DNA of 64,000 nt, taken from Glandiceps talaboti. Taxonomy: Eukaryota; Hemichordata; Enteropneusta; Spengelidae. Positions within the stretch are counted from its first letter, which is position 1. The number at the start of each line of letters is the position of its first letter. The notes beneath the pieces are model-generated. The model ran no database searches. It had not been told where the DNA came from and was given only the letters and a program-made list of their open reading frames with translations. Of the stretch, positions 1 through 12,541 are shown one piece after another. The position numbers and the translations under genes were made by a program. Where the stretch lies: assembly GCF_964340395.1 (NCBI RefSeq), contig NC_135568.1, positions 14,078,776 to 14,142,775 on the forward strand. The letters are read 5' to 3'.

Positions 1-1960
1 AGAAGTTTGACACACGGCAGTACATGATACGGACCACTGATGACATAGCGCAGTTGAATTTTCGGGTTGTGGAAGTGCGGTTTTGACATTTATATTGTCG
101 ATAATTGATTTTGTTTACATGTTCTAAAAAGAATAACTACTTTCCTATGTTTGTTGGTACATTCCTAAATCATCAAGTTGAATTGAGAAATCGCGATGTT
201 CGGCAACATTTCAACAAAACATTTGTCCAAAGACCAACGTTGGTGGAGGGTCTATGATAAGTTGGCTGATTGAAAATGAACGATATTAATATAATGGCTA
301 TGATGGTTTTTGAAACCAACAACTGCATAGAGTGTTGACTTTCTTTACTTCTCGTCCATGTCAGAGAATTAGATGTCATTCAATAAAATAAATTTTGATG
401 GTCAACACCCCTGGAAAATGACCCAAATCAAGTGTACGAACCCTGGCCCAGGCAGCCGGTCACAAATGAATCTACCCTGCGCAAGCTTATGGGCTTTGCC
501 TAGTTATGATATTATCATTACTGAATGGCTATGTGGGTTTTTGTTTGTTTTTGTTTGTTTTTTTTGTTTGTTTGTTTGTTTGTTGTTGTTGTTTTTGTTT
601 TGTTTTGTTTTTTGTTTTTTGGGGGGGTTAAAGTTTGTGACCCCAGTACTGTTACACAAAAGATGTGCTATGGTAGTACACTATGTATATAACGTTAAAG
701 TGGCAGAAGTTGAGTCTTGGCCTAATAACAAAAATTGTGTGGTTCCGATTACGCTTAATTTTAGAAAACTTGTAACTTACGTTATACCCCCTGCTGAAAA
801 TGGAAACCCAAAACAGACAAAGATATATGTAATTATCTTTAGCATTCATTTGTAACTCGTAATTTTGGCAAACTGTAAGAAACTGGCACAATCGAACTCT
901 CTCCCTGAAGTTTATAAATCAGTGATCATCGGAGATTGAACGGAGTGAGCGTTGATTTAAAGAACTAAACGCGACGCTGCGTTACGAACACAACAAACCA
1001 TCTTCTCGTACAAGCAAGACACGGCTCGTCAATGTCATTCGCTTTGTGTTCATATTACCTCGGAAACAATGCCTATCATATCACTTTTAAGCAAATACAA
1101 CACGTGAACTTGGATTTAACTCCCGTCTCTTACCTAGAAATCGGGGATATTTTGTAAATATTACTGCCTTCGGTCCCGAATTCCCCTTCAGGTTCACTTG
1201 TTTAGGTTTCCACGTCCACGGGATCAAGTTGGAATGGGGATAAAGTTGAAAGGTCATTCCAGAGTGCTTAACTTCCTCAATAACATCAACAACAATATAT
1301 TAGAATCTCACTTTCGAATTTATGGATTTCTATCAGTGTGGAGTGAATATGCAATTAATGTTATACTTGAAAAGCTCAAATCTCAGCCCTCAAAACGTCC
1401 TTGTTCCTGCAACGAAAAATATTGTGGCGTTGGCACATTTTATTTGCAAACCTAGGCAGTCCGTTACGTAGTTCCGGGGCTACTGAAGGAGTTACGGGAA
1501 ACGATATCTCAATCGTTCTTTTGCACGGATTTTAAACGTTATATTCTGCATAATTTCGTCAATAACAAACTGAAATTCGCACCTTGGAAAGGTAAGCGTC
1601 TAATTTATTTTACAAATGTATAGTATATTCTGTGATGTAACATGGTAGTAACCAGTAACAAAATAATACCCTCTCCTCATGTTTGATCAAATTTGGATGG
1701 AGTGAATGAGGTGAAAGGAAGTGTTGACGAAACACCTTGTTTCCGTTTCCCTAAACTTCATTCTGATGCAGATATTTACAAAATCCTTTTACCTGTGTAT
1801 GTAGAAGGAACTACTTAGCAAATGCATTACTGTTTGACCATTCGCTAAGTCGCTACGTGGATACTAACATCCTTGCATGATACAAACCTGGGTAAGCGTA
1901 CATACGTCACGCCTCCCTACATCATACATGTAAACATGTAAGAATTTATGATAGTTGATT
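1..1960. other. Non-coding stretch, no gene recognised
   Basis: No conserved protein is visible on either strand. A TTTG/TTTTG-rich tract lies at about 535-625. At 1592 there is a good splice donor (AAAG|GTAAGC, + strand) that could end a non-coding first exon of the Kelch gene whose coding exon starts after an acceptor at 5467; this pairing is inference only. Confidence 0.4.
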
Positions 1961-1980
1961 TAATTTATTACGTATTCATA

Positions 1981-2359
1981 AGGCGAAAAAATTGTTGGGT
2001 TGATAGATTTTCAGTTTTATTTTTTTTTGTTCATTTGTGATTCTCTAGTTCAGGTAGTTATGTTTTTCTGTTGTTTTTAATATGGTCTCTGTTTCATTGG
2101 CTTCTTCTCATCAGATGTACAGCTATTAGTATTACAGATTGGAAGAACAGTTTTATATTGTCTTTTTAAATTTTAAGTTGATTTCAGTTTCCGCATCCAC
2201 TATTTCTTGCGAGATTTCACAATTTTCGCGATTTTCTCAAACATTTTTTTCTCAAATACATGTATGTAAAAAAAAAAAAAAAAAAAAGTTTAGAGTCGGC
2301 ATGAAAAAATAGGTGGGGGTTGGGTAATCAGTACCAAACAACTTTTTTTATTTGGCCTA
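1981..2359 (+). repeat. Dispersed foldback/MITE-like element, family 1, copy 1
   Basis: About 380 bp, matching 16293-16655 along its length: both have a left block TTGGGTTGRTAGATTTT, a central block around CAGATGTACAGC and ATTGGAAGAA, CATCCACTATTTCT, a poly-A run, then GGGTTGGGTAA near the right end followed by ACCAAACAA and GGCCT. The left end of this copy is less complete. No coding capacity. Confidence 0.7.
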
Positions 2360-4718
2360 TGGTACTGTAGACCACTTTGGATTACTCTAGGGCTGTTTTT
2401 GATTGATCAAATTGTGTTTCATGTGAAACACCACATTGCTTTGTTAATGTTATTAGAAAATAACTGAATGTCTTTTTTAAGTGAACAAATTACCAACTCA
2501 ATCTAACAAAATATGGCCATTTCTAATTCTATACAATATTTGTGTGAAGTACATTCTTGGAAATCACATGACTGGGTTGGGTCACCAATGTTTTGGGTTA
2601 TGTTGAAATTTCTACAAGAGGCAAAACATCTACAAAGGATATTTTAAAAAAAGTTATAGCAAGAAGTAGAAACTACTATACTCAATTCATATTTTTATTT
2701 CATTTTTTTGCTTTGTTTTGTGTTGTGTTGTCTTATTTGTTTGTTTGTTTGTTTTGCTTTGTTTGTGTTGTCTTGCGTTGTTTTGTTTTGTTTTGTTTTT
2801 AGCATATCCATCCACAAATGCAGCACACACAAGGATAATCTCAATGTGGTAGAACACTGAAAATTGAAAAAAAAGAGTGAGATGTAAAAGTAAAGGTTGT
2901 TTATTATAGTGACATGTGATATACATTTTACAAATTGGCAATAATAATATCAGAAAGCAAACACATCACCCAGCCCACCGGGCTTATTAGTCACTACAAA
3001 ACTGAATTACTCGTATGAGATGATTGCTTGATGAAATAACATAATGAAAACGAAGTGTAAAATGTATCATTTGGTACAACAAGTTTCTCTTTGTGCGTAT
3101 TTGTAGAAACACAGTACATTTATATGTACACATAAACCAATGTAATACAACCAAATGATGGGGGGGGGGGAAGAGAACTACTTACACATGTATGTATACA
3201 TGTAGGTCTCTGGTCAATGATCACTTCCACCTAGCTCTAGAAATATACGCTCCTAGAACGCCAACAAAATCTCCAGATTCCACTATACTTCCTTAATCTA
3301 TTAAATCTTGTCTCTAGTCTTGTATTTTGCTCTCCCAATATTTGTTTTTTACTCCAAAAAAATTGTGAAAAATGTGTTGAAACACAGTTTTCTTGCAAAG
3401 TTAGAAATAGTTGAAAGAAAAGCAATTGATGTGGAACAATTCAACTTTGGAATAGAGTGATCAGACACCCTGAATTTTCCATACCCAAATATCACAGCTA
3501 AATATAGAATTCATCTAAATATTACATTAATTTAGATTTTAATTACAATGTTTACTTTAGATGTAAATATACTGTGTAATAAATGTTAAATTCGTGTGTA
3601 CGCAAATGTGCCACATTCTGTTCAGTAAAATATTCATATGATAAATTAATGATATATCTGATTGTAGTCATTAAGAGCACAGTACGGAGTGGTAATGTAA
3701 TGACCTGTACCTTGTGACCGCTGTAACCATGGTAACTGCTTTGATGTCATCATATCTCATTCAGTTTAAATCCTGTCTATACTCATTAAAATTATTCAAA
3801 AATGAAAATTAGCTGTAAAAATAAATGAAACCTCAATAAATCTTTATCCACCCAACCTGATTAGTAGTCATTAGTTGTTGTTTTTTTCGCATGGAAATTA
3901 TTAATATTTCAGACAGTTTTGTTGTTGACTCACATCCTCTCCACAATAAAGCCATATGAGATCTGACTGACTTGACTTTATAGTTGCACACTCCACTAGA
4001 AAGCTTCGCCACATTCTTGTTTGCACAACTTCTCCATCGCCCACAATCTCCTGATCACTTTCCATGAAATAGACCAGTCACAATGTAAATTTTTTTTAAG
4101 GGAAAATTGATCATTTGAAAATACAGAATTTCAGTCATTTGTGATGGTTGATTTATTCTCCACTGAGTCGGTGATAAATCCCTGTGAGCAATTACCCTAT
4201 TTACTTTTTCTACTATTTTTTACTGGATTATTTCAATTCGTTTGTGCAAACACGTTCATCTTTATGACTGACCTAATTTCTCGGTAATATGCCTACATGT
4301 TTGGATTATCTTCAATCATGTTCATTGCATACAGATGGGATTGATGGACTGGTTTGGCAATGTGCCAAGTCATGAGTTGGCACACATTTTGGTGAAATTG
4401 CATAGTGTAGCTCAGGTGAGACAGCAGGGGCATATGTCAGGGGCTTAGGTCAGTGCTTTGGAAGCCTATAGTTACATTTACAAATCTGGTTTTTCTGAAA
4501 ATGTTACATAAACCACTTACACCATGACTTGTGTATGATTGGGGGTCAGGCTAGACTAGCTGTAAGCTATTTCTTGACACCCCCCATTTACCCACCCCTC
4601 TTTTGTTTTCTGTTACCATTATTTTTAATCATTTATACATTTGGGTAATAAAATCAGGTTGTTAGTGATACATGTACATGTACATTTGGTAGCATTATTT
4701 TATATTGAGAATTGACAG
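2360..4718. other. Non-coding stretch, low-complexity tracts
   Basis: No gene seen. A TTTG/TTTTG-rich tract lies at about 2690-2800 and a G run at 3161-3170. Probably part of the 5' intron of the Kelch gene, if that gene has the upstream non-coding exon its splice acceptor implies. Confidence 0.35.
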
Positions 4719-5081
4719 TTAAAGTGGCTATATGGATGAGGATTGGGTAGTTATTTTGAATTTTGAATTTATAAAACAATTTTATCCTGGCTTCCAACTT
4801 CAAAAATAAATGTGAAACAACATATGCCATGTCTGTGTTTGTAACCCAATACTTTGCAAAAAGCTGAAGAATGTGTAAAAAGTTTGTTATTGTTCTACAA
4901 TGACAAATGTTTGTACATGTTTATTTATCTTTTGTAATTTATTGAGTTACAAACAAGGACTTAGCATATGTTGTTTCACATTTATTTTTCAAGTAGGAAG
5001 CCATCATAAAAATTAAAATTGCTTTATAACAAATTAAAAATCGAAAATAAATACCAAATCCTCATCCATATAGCCACTTGA
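4719..5081. repeat. TTAA-flanked long-inverted-repeat (foldback) element, copy A
   Basis: 363 bp. The left end reads TTAAAGTGGCTATATGGATG and the right end CATCCATATAGCCACTTGAA, so the termini are inverted repeats; the arms continue pairing inward (AACAACATATGCCATGTC against GACTTAGCATATGTTGTT). The same sequence recurs at 11316-11677 with TTAA at both ends, and in part at 10480-10800. TTAA boundaries are typical of piggyBac-type insertion. Non-autonomous; no protein. Confidence 0.8.
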
Positions 5082-5460
5082 AAGGGACATACCTGAGTTT
5101 ATACATATTTGGGTGAAATGTCACATATTGAAAAAGTATCGCAGTATTGCACTAATGTTCACAAAACAGTTTTACATGAAATTGTGGGATATGTCGCTGT
5201 CAATGATACCTGTCGAGTGCTACTCATGTTAAGCAATTTGACTTATCGGAGTTGTGATTATGACATGACATATGCCAGTTTTTACCCAACAAAATATGTA
5301 TATCCCAATATGCAAAACACAGATTATTTTCCCGTTAAATTAAACTATGAGTATGACGACAGAACGAGAAGTTTCTAAAACTCGCAAGGACGTTTTTGTG
5401 TATTTCTAACATTTTCTATAGCTGTTATTGTAATTCTTGAAATCTTTTTCTCTATTTTGA

Positions 5461-5493
5461 TTTGCAGGTTCGCTAGTTTTCCTGTGACTTGAA
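5461..5493 (+). other. 3' splice acceptor and 5' UTR of the Kelch gene
   Basis: A pyrimidine-rich run ends in TTTGCAG at 5467, giving an exon that begins at 5468, 26 bases before the ATG at 5494. This implies at least one upstream non-coding exon. Confidence 0.6.
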
Positions 5494-7251
5494 ATGGCCT
5501 CAGAACAGGCTGATATGTCATCCGAGGGCTATGAAGCAAAACGAGTCATTGCACCTAATTACAGTGCAAACATCTTACATGGCTTGAACAGTTTACATTA
5601 TGATCAACTCCTACATGATGTTATTTTAATTGCTGATGGCAAGACATTTGGCGCACACAGGTGTGTGTTATCGGCCTGCAGTGATTACTTCAAAGCCATG
5701 TTCACAGGGGGAATGAAAGAGTCTGTTGAAAGGGAAGTAGAATTGAAAGGGATAGGTGCAAAGGGTCTGCAAGATGTTTTAGAGTTTATCTACACTGGAC
5801 AGATTGAACTTAGCATGAACAATATTCATGACATCCTTGGAACAACTACCCATCTGCAAGTCACCCCCTGCATTGATGTTTGTTCACAATTCCTACAGAA
5901 CGAGGTCGCCATTGATAATTGTTTATTGATCTATCAGATGGCGCAGACATTCCATCTGAGTGATGTTCACCGTGTCACTTACAACTTTCTGATGCGACAT
6001 TTCAAAGAAGCGTCTGAAGGATTCTTGCAATTGCCGTTCTCGGATCTCAAAGGATTTCTCAGTAGCAATGATATATGCGGATGTACAGAGTTGGATTTGT
6101 TTGAGATTGCAGCGGAGTGGATTCGACATGGAGGAGAAGAAAGACTCCCACTTGCAAAACAACTCATGGAGAATATACGGTTCCCATTAATGCGGCCATT
6201 TGATCTTGCGAATCGTGTACGTGCAGTAGACTTCATGACAGAAGATAAAGAGTGTATGAATCTGCTTTTGGAAGCGTTTACTTATCAGTCAATGCCCTTC
6301 CATCAACATTTGCAACAAAGTATCCGTACTCAGATACGCACGTCAGAGGAGACGCTGGTCACTCTTGGTGGATACAAAGGAAAGCCATCTGAAAAGGTGA
6401 TGGCATATTGCAGCAATAATAAACACATTGAACTCATGCCAATGCAGATGGGGGTCTATTATCATAATGTCACTGTCATGGATGGATACCTGTATTGTGT
6501 TGGTGGTCAGAATGTCAAAGATACAGCTGGAAAGGAAGCTGTCTGTGCTGCATTCCGATATGATCCACGTTTCAATGAATGGATGAAGATAGCACACCTA
6601 CAAGAACCACGCTGTCGGTTCCACCTCAGTGCGTTGGACGGGCGGTTGTATGCAGTTGGTGGAAAGAACGCACGTGGACAGGTCAACACGGTGGAGTGCT
6701 ACACACCCTGTGAAAACCGCTGGGCTTTTGTCGCACCTTTGGATGAGCCACGTAATGCACATGCAGGTACAATATATCAGCATGAACTGTACGTTTCTGG
6801 TGGTTGGAGCAATGGGAGGTACACAGACTGCTTGCAGTGTTATAATCCTGCGAGCAATACTTGGCAAACCAAGAGTTGTATGCATACACGTCGTGGTTGG
6901 CACGGAATGTGTATGGTTGACGACATGCTATACGTGATGGGTGGAAATCATCTCAATAATAATGGTGATCGCGTTGACGTCATGACGGTGGAAGGGTACA
7001 ACCCAACTACAGATCAATGGGCAGTGTTGTGCTCACTTATGACTCCACACAGCGAAACTATCCTGTCGGTAGTCAACAAGAAAATCTACATTGCAGGCGG
7101 ATACTCCTGGAATGCACAGGGTAAAACTGACCGCATTGAGAGGTATGACCCCAAAACTAATCAGTGGGAGATAGTAGGTCAACTGCAACAGAAAATGAAC
7201 GGCCTAGCTTGTTGCAGTTTGAAACTCCCCAATAGGGTATCAGAGAGCTAA
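5494..7251 (+). CDS. BTB-BACK-Kelch protein, KLHL9/KLHL13-type CUL3 adaptor
   Basis: 585 aa in one uninterrupted coding exon. BTB domain at about residues 34-133 (HDVILIADGKTFGAHR, CSDYFKAMFTGGMKE), BACK domain at about 138-240 (ELDLFEIAAEWIRH, NIRFPLM), and about six Kelch repeats from ~residue 288 to the end, with GG doublets followed by spaced Y and W (YCVGGQN, YAVGGKN, YVSGGWS, YVMGGNH, YIAGGYSW). In this family the BTB/BACK part binds Cullin-3 and the Kelch propeller binds the ubiquitylation substrate. Of the family members I can recall, the order and wording (LVTLGG, FRYDPRFNEWM, FHLSALDGRLYAVGG) fit the KLHL9/13 group best; KLHL22, 26 and 36 are related alternatives. The start is the first ATG after an acceptor at 5467 and leads into the BTB domain. 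The final ~60 bp of the frame are repeated just after the stop. Substrate unknown. Confidence 0.92.
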   Translation: MASEQADMSSEGYEAKRVIAPNYSANILHGLNSLHYDQLLHDVILIADGKTFGAHRCVLSACSDYFKAMFTGGMKESVEREVELKGIGAKGLQDVLEFIYTGQIELSMNNIHDILGTTTHLQVTPCIDVCSQFLQNEVAIDNCLLIYQMAQTFHLSDVHRVTYNFLMRHFKEASEGFLQLPFSDLKGFLSSNDICGCTELDLFEIAAEWIRHGGEERLPLAKQLMENIRFPLMRPFDLANRVRAVDFMTEDKECMNLLLEAFTYQSMPFHQHLQQSIRTQIRTSEETLVTLGGYKGKPSEKVMAYCSNNKHIELMPMQMGVYYHNVTVMDGYLYCVGGQNVKDTAGKEAVCAAFRYDPRFNEWMKIAHLQEPRCRFHLSALDGRLYAVGGKNARGQVNTVECYTPCENRWAFVAPLDEPRNAHAGTIYQHELYVSGGWSNGRYTDCLQCYNPASNTWQTKSCMHTRRGWHGMCMVDDMLYVMGGNHLNNNGDRVDVMTVEGYNPTTDQWAVLCSLMTPHSETILSVVNKKIYIAGGYSWNAQGKTDRIERYDPKTNQWEIVGQLQQKMNGLACCSLKLPNRVSES

Positions 7252-7313
7252 AGCTGAAAATGAATGGCCTAGCTTGTTGGAGTTTGAAACTAACCAATAG
7301 GGTGTCAGAGAGC
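7192..7313 (+). repeat. Tandem duplication of the Kelch gene 3' end
   Basis: Roughly 60 bp ending at the stop codon (GGCCTAGCTTGTTG, AGTTTGAAACT, CCAATAGGGT, TCAGAGAGCT) are repeated at about 7255-7313 with a few substitutions. In the second copy the stop context AGCTAA reads AGCTGC, so the present C-terminus may have been created or shifted by the duplication. The second copy now lies in the 3' UTR. Confidence 0.85.
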
Positions 7314-8579
7314 TGCTATCTGATACAGGTAGCAATTACTGAAAATCATAGAGATACATGTATGTACTGAAAGGTGTAGTAATTAATGAAAATGCAATCG
7401 TGTAGTGAGTACAGAATTGAAGAGTATGCCTGCCTACTTTATTTTGATTTTTGGAGGATATTGGGTTCAAATTTACGAAATCAACAGGTCACAAAAATAT
7501 AATCAAAGGTCATTACTTAAAATGGTCCTCTTCGAGTAAATTAGTGATTATAGATGCCTAAGATGAGACAAACAGAGATAATCAAGAGTGTGCTAGTTAA
7601 TAACTAAGACTTTTAGTGTTAGTGAAGTTCCCTCAGTGGAATCTAGTTTTTGAAGCGACTAAGTAGCTTTCGTCCGAATCACTCACACATCAGCGTAATG
7701 ATGGCATGCCGTTTGGTCAGGTGACCTCCTAGTGGAATCACCTGACAGTAGATTATGGTAAATAGGTGGGAGATGGTATCCACATTCGTGGTTGAGGGAT
7801 GGCTGGTGTTCTCAAATTTCAATGGATTCTCGTATTTTCGAAAGACATGACCATACATAGTTGCTTCAAAAACTTGATTCCAATAAGGTAACTTTACTAT
7901 TACTACATAATATGGAGTCAAGTATCAATATCTATTCTACTTTTAGTGTTGTCGATAGGATTGTTACTAACAAAGTCTTGGTGACTTCATACAGTAACCA
8001 CTGTCTCTCTCTCACTGTGTGAAGTTCTGGAAGGGAGGTGCCAACTTCTAAGGGTGATCTCTTGGTTTATAGAACTAAAATAGTGGTCATGTACAGTAAC
8101 TATTTTGGTAAAATTTGCCATGTCCTGAAAGTGAAGATTTCATTTTACAGTACAAATGATGTTGCCTTGGTGTTTTAGTTCTTTTACTAATATCGCATGA
8201 CATTTTTTACATACATTCAAACAACTTCAAGTGCAAAAGAAACAATCACATAATGCTCACAATGGGGATGTAGAAGTAGTCAAGTTAACATGTTGATTAT
8301 CAGTTGGAAAGTAAACATATTTGAAGCCATTAAAATCAAGTCCATGAGTAATTATTTCAGCAGAAGCCTGTTTCTAGTGAGCAATGTTTATCACGCTTCA
8401 ATGTGATTGGATAATGGATCCTTCTGTGTGTGTGGTATCTCTGTTGTTGTTAGTGTGGAGTTAAAATGTGTCTGTCTTAACATAAAAAAACATCCTGTCC
8501 CATGAATAAAATGCCAAGGTAACCCTGTTTGCACTGTAATATCACCGAAGTAGTCTGTGGTTAACTGTGATATTTCCTT
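7314..8579. other. Kelch gene 3' UTR or intergenic DNA
   Basis: No coding potential recognised and no strong polyadenylation signal that clearly ends the Kelch transcript. Confidence 0.35.
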
Positions 8580-8700
8580 TTAATAATAATAATAATAATA
8601 ATAATACATTCTTATCAGCGCATTACGCAACAGCCTCAATGCGCTTTACAGCACTAAAAAAAGAAAAAGCATCACGAAGGCTTAAACTGTAAAAATGTCC
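8580..8700 (-). repeat. LINE/SINE 3' tail fragment
   Basis: (AAT)n followed by a block containing GCGCATTACGC and AATGCGCTTTACAGC. Read on the minus strand this is a GCGC-type 3' end finishing in (ATT)n, the same layout as the tail of the LINE at 28.1 kb. The body of the element is absent. Confidence 0.5.
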
Positions 8701-9857
8701 GACATAAAACAGAGAGACCTTAAAAACTGTTAAAAACCTAATATCCAAGATGAAATTTAAACAAAGAAGGACCTTAACAACTTATAAAAAACTATCACAA
8801 TGCCAAGTAAAATGTATGGCACAAGAATTAATTTGCAAAAAAAACTTGAAATTCACTAAAAATCTAATCTTATTTTACACTTCATCTGTACAGAGAGGGG
8901 GTTTGTCGTAAATGAACAAAGTTTGTTTATTGAGCTTGTGTAAAATTAAATTGTGCAATCATCCGTCATTCAATCAACTTTTGTAGAATTCTAACCCTAG
9001 CAGTAGAAATTAAAGAAATTTTTTTTTTCAAAGAAGTTATTGTAATAATACTTTCTTCGTACACTCGAGTCAAATACTGCTTTAGATAAATCACTGATAA
9101 TGACATTTGTATTAAAATAAAAATAAAAGGTTATGGTACTTAATTAATATTTGATTGATAATATTTATCATTTTTAGATTGTAATGATACTTACACACGT
9201 TTTACAAGAATGGGCTTAAAGGGGAATGCCACTCCACTAAATTTTCATAAAACATGGGTTTTGGAGAGTCAAACCATGAATTTACATCGCGTACAATTAT
9301 TTGTGATTTCAGAGAAACATCAATTGTCTTTTTCAATAGGGTATCTTTGCTATAGACTATTGCATCATGGGAGATAGTAGAAATACATTATTCAGTGGTT
9401 GAACATTAAATATTCATGAGTACAAAATGCCATACACTTTAGTGTGAAGGGGTTGTCGTAAATATTCTGTCAACAAAATAAGCAGCATGTCAACTGAACC
9501 TTAAAGTTCACCTGATATACAGTACAGATTGCTGTGTACAATCAATGTGAGTGAAGAAGCAGCACAGTATATAAAGATACTGTCATTGTGTCAAAAATGT
9601 ACTTAATTTGGTAAATCCTGAAACAGCTCAACTAGTACAGCCTAAACATCCAATTTTGAGATTCCAAATTGTGTCAATTTTGATTCTGGTATTACTGGCC
9701 CATGGTACATGAAATCATGGGCAAATAATTATTGAGATTATTTGCCATCGTGGAATTAATTTTCTTATGAGTTCATAGTGTATGTATGAAGTTTAGCGTA
9801 GGTCACATTGGTGTTTTAGTAGCTGGAGTGACACGGATATTTCAATATGAAACATAC
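8701..9857. other. Non-coding stretch, nothing recognised
   Basis: AT-rich sequence without a convincing gene, RNA or repeat. Confidence 0.3.
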
Positions 9858-10170
9858 ATAACCACCAAAAATCATAAAGTTACAGGCTTTATCCCTTTAA
9901 TAAAAAAATAAACATCAAAAACTATAAAATTACAGACTGCCCCTTTAAACAAAAGAATAAAGTTACAGACTGCCCCTTTAAACAAATGTAATCACTAAAG
10001 ACCATAAAGTTACAGACTGTGTCCCTTTAAAAAAAGGTAACCACCAAAGACCATTCAGTTACTGACTGTGCCAATGTAAACAAACGTGACCACCAAAGAC
10101 CATAAAGTTACAGACTATCCTTTTAAACAAACGTAACCAACAAAAACCGTGATATAAAGTTACAGACTGT
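9858..10170 (+). repeat. Minisatellite, ~60-bp unit, about 5-6 degenerate copies
   Basis: Repeating blocks of ACCACCAAAGACCATAAAG, TTACAGACTGTGCCC and TTTAAACAAACG, with several shortened units. Confidence 0.8.
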
Positions 10171-10479
10171 GCCCCCATTGTCTATACATAGCCTATCCAC
10201 ATAACACCGTACTATGATACATCTCACTCTGGGGACTTGATAAATGCAAACTACTGTGGCATCTCAAAACATGCCAGGAATACAAATCATGTCAGAGATA
10301 TATGGTTAAGAAGGATTGTCAGTTGAACACGTGTTCAGTTGATTTCAGATTTTACAACACAGATAACCAACATCTACAGGGCAGGTTGATTGATAGCTTA
10401 AAGGGATACATGTGTATTCCATTTCCAGTCTCGCAAACCAGAGCTGTTATTTCTTCTGCTACACTGCAAAATAACGGTG

Positions 10480-10800
10480 CGTCTTTTAATTTACGAAACA
10501 ATTTTATCATGGCATCCTACTAGAAAAATCAATGTGAAAATATATATTTTGGATTTTTAATTTATTAAACAGTTTGATCATGGCCTCCTATGTATTGTCA
10601 AGTCTGGTAACTCATTAAGTTGAAAAAAGCTGTATAAACTTTGTTGTTATTGTACGTACAATAACGAACATTTTACACATTTTATTAATTTTTTTTGTAA
10701 TTGATTGAGTGACAAATAAAGACTTGGCATTGATTTTTCAAGTAGGATACCATGATAAAATTGTTTTGTAAATTAAAATTCCAAAAGAAATATCAAATTA
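10480..10800. repeat. TTAA foldback element, partial copy B
   Basis: Shares with copies A and C the blocks AAACAATTTTATCATGGC, TCAATGTGAAA, ACAAATAAAGACTTGGCAT, TTTTTCAAGTAGGA and CATGATAAAATTGTTTTGTA. Both outer ends are eroded, so the TTAA borders are not visible. Confidence 0.65.
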
Positions 10801-11315
10801 CAAGTTACACAATGTGAATGATTGAAAATAAAAGCAACAAAAATTTTAGGGATGCCAGCCAACTGTTCTCAGATGTCAACTTCAAAAAAGGATTATCTCA
10901 CTCTCTCAATAGACTTTTTTTTAAAAATGACCCCAACCTTAACCTTGTAGATACAATCTAACATTAGTAACAATAGTGAGTGTGTAAAACGACATCCAAA
11001 AAAATCCCAACTTTAAAAATAAAATTTGAAAAATAAATATTTGCCAGGAGAGTTTCAAATCTCCATTCTCATGTTATTTGTCACATTTACAATATGGTAT
11101 ATTATCTAATTTGTTTTTGAGAGCGATGTCAATCTGTAGGATTACATTTGTAAAAGAAAATGTTATCACGATTTTGTCGTGATTGCCCTGAGATTCACAG
11201 ATATCTCAAGCTATAAAAATTCTATGTATAAAAATAAGTGTTCAAGGCTTAAAGCCAGTAACATAAGGCCAAACCAAAAAAAATTTATGTTTCCGATAGC
11301 CTGACCAACCCTAGA

Positions 11316-11677
11316 TTAAAGTGGCGATATGGATGAGTTTTGGATATTTACTTAATTTTTAGATTTTTAAATATACAAAACAATTTTATCATGGCTTCCT
11401 ACTTGAGAAATCAATGTGAAACAACATTGACCAAGTCCTTATTTATAACTCAATGAATTACAAAATGCTAAAAAAAATTGTTGAATGTTTGTCATTGTAT
11501 GTACCATAACAAATATTTTACACATTTATTAATGCTTTGCAATGTATTGAGTTACAAAGAAGTACTTGGCATGTGTTGTTTCACATTGATTTTTCAAATT
11601 GGAAGCCATGATAAAATTGTTTTGTAGATTAACAATCAAAAATAAATGCCCAATCCTCATCATTATGACCACTTTAA
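11316..11677. repeat. TTAA-flanked foldback element, copy C
   Basis: 362 bp bounded by TTAA at 11316-11319 and 11674-11677, with inverted termini AGTGGCGATATGGATGAG and CTCATCATTATGACCACT. The arms pair over much of the element (GAAACAACATTGACCAAGTC against GTACTTGGCATGTGTTGTTTC). Same family as 4719-5081. Confidence 0.8.
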
Positions 11678-11964
11678 GCCTTTGACCCTATACATATGTT
11701 TGCATGAACAAAGGTAAAATGGTAACAATTTACTTTTATTTCTGTGTACACTTTCATGCTTTGCCTCATGTGTAGTCACATTTTTAAAAACAACCGATCA
11801 TATTCCAGAGAGAAACCAGTCTTTTTAGACTGTAACAGTACAGTCTGCATCATGTTTTCATCATGTTTTTGTCAACTTAAAATAGTCTTCATTTACTTCT
11901 TTTACACCTCAAACTCTTACGAAAGTATTGTGACTGATGCGTTTCTTATCCTGAGGTCAAAGTA

Positions 11965-12070
11965 ATTTTAAACAAAGTAAAATAAAATAAAATTCTGACC
12001 TACCTACCCTATTTTCCGAAGTCATGTTATTGGAAACAAACATTTTTTTTATTTTGCCTAACCGTTGCTT
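11965..12070. repeat. Family-1 MITE relic
   Basis: Contains AAATAAAATTCTGACCTACC and a right part resembling TTTTATTTTGCCTAACC. The same block recurs near 45365-45440 and 48848-48960. Confidence 0.45.
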
Positions 12071-12541
12071 TTCTAATTACTTACTCTTCCTAAATGTTAC
12101 TGTAAGATTTGAGATTTCAGCTCTACTTTTCCCTGCTCGGTAAGCATGTCCACAGGGGATTTTATCTTTCAAATTCTGATTACATTTTGTGTCCTGAAGT
12201 GCATAGAGCACAATTGGTAGATGAGATCTTGAATTCTATCCCTTCAAAGTGTTTCTACTGTAGTATGGCCACGGGCGTCAGGTTTTTCTTCTCATACTTT
12301 GATTACAGAACTTTTTCTCAAACCTTGACACCGTGATATTACAATATTATGTATTATACTATACACAAGCCAAGTTATTGTCTCTGAACAGAAAATATGG
12401 ATTATATACTCTGGTCGTTCTACGTCACAACAACCTGTTTCAGCGCCACTGGTTTTGTGGTGCTCGAAATATGAATCACAATGTTCCAATTCACCATAAT
12501 TTTTCCTTATTTTTCACAAAATATACTTGAGGAGGGATACT

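Noticed and set aside
373-855. 160-aa frame crossing the TTTG-rich tract
   Set aside because: Hydrophobic Phe/Val/Cys run comes from low-complexity DNA; no conserved sequence.
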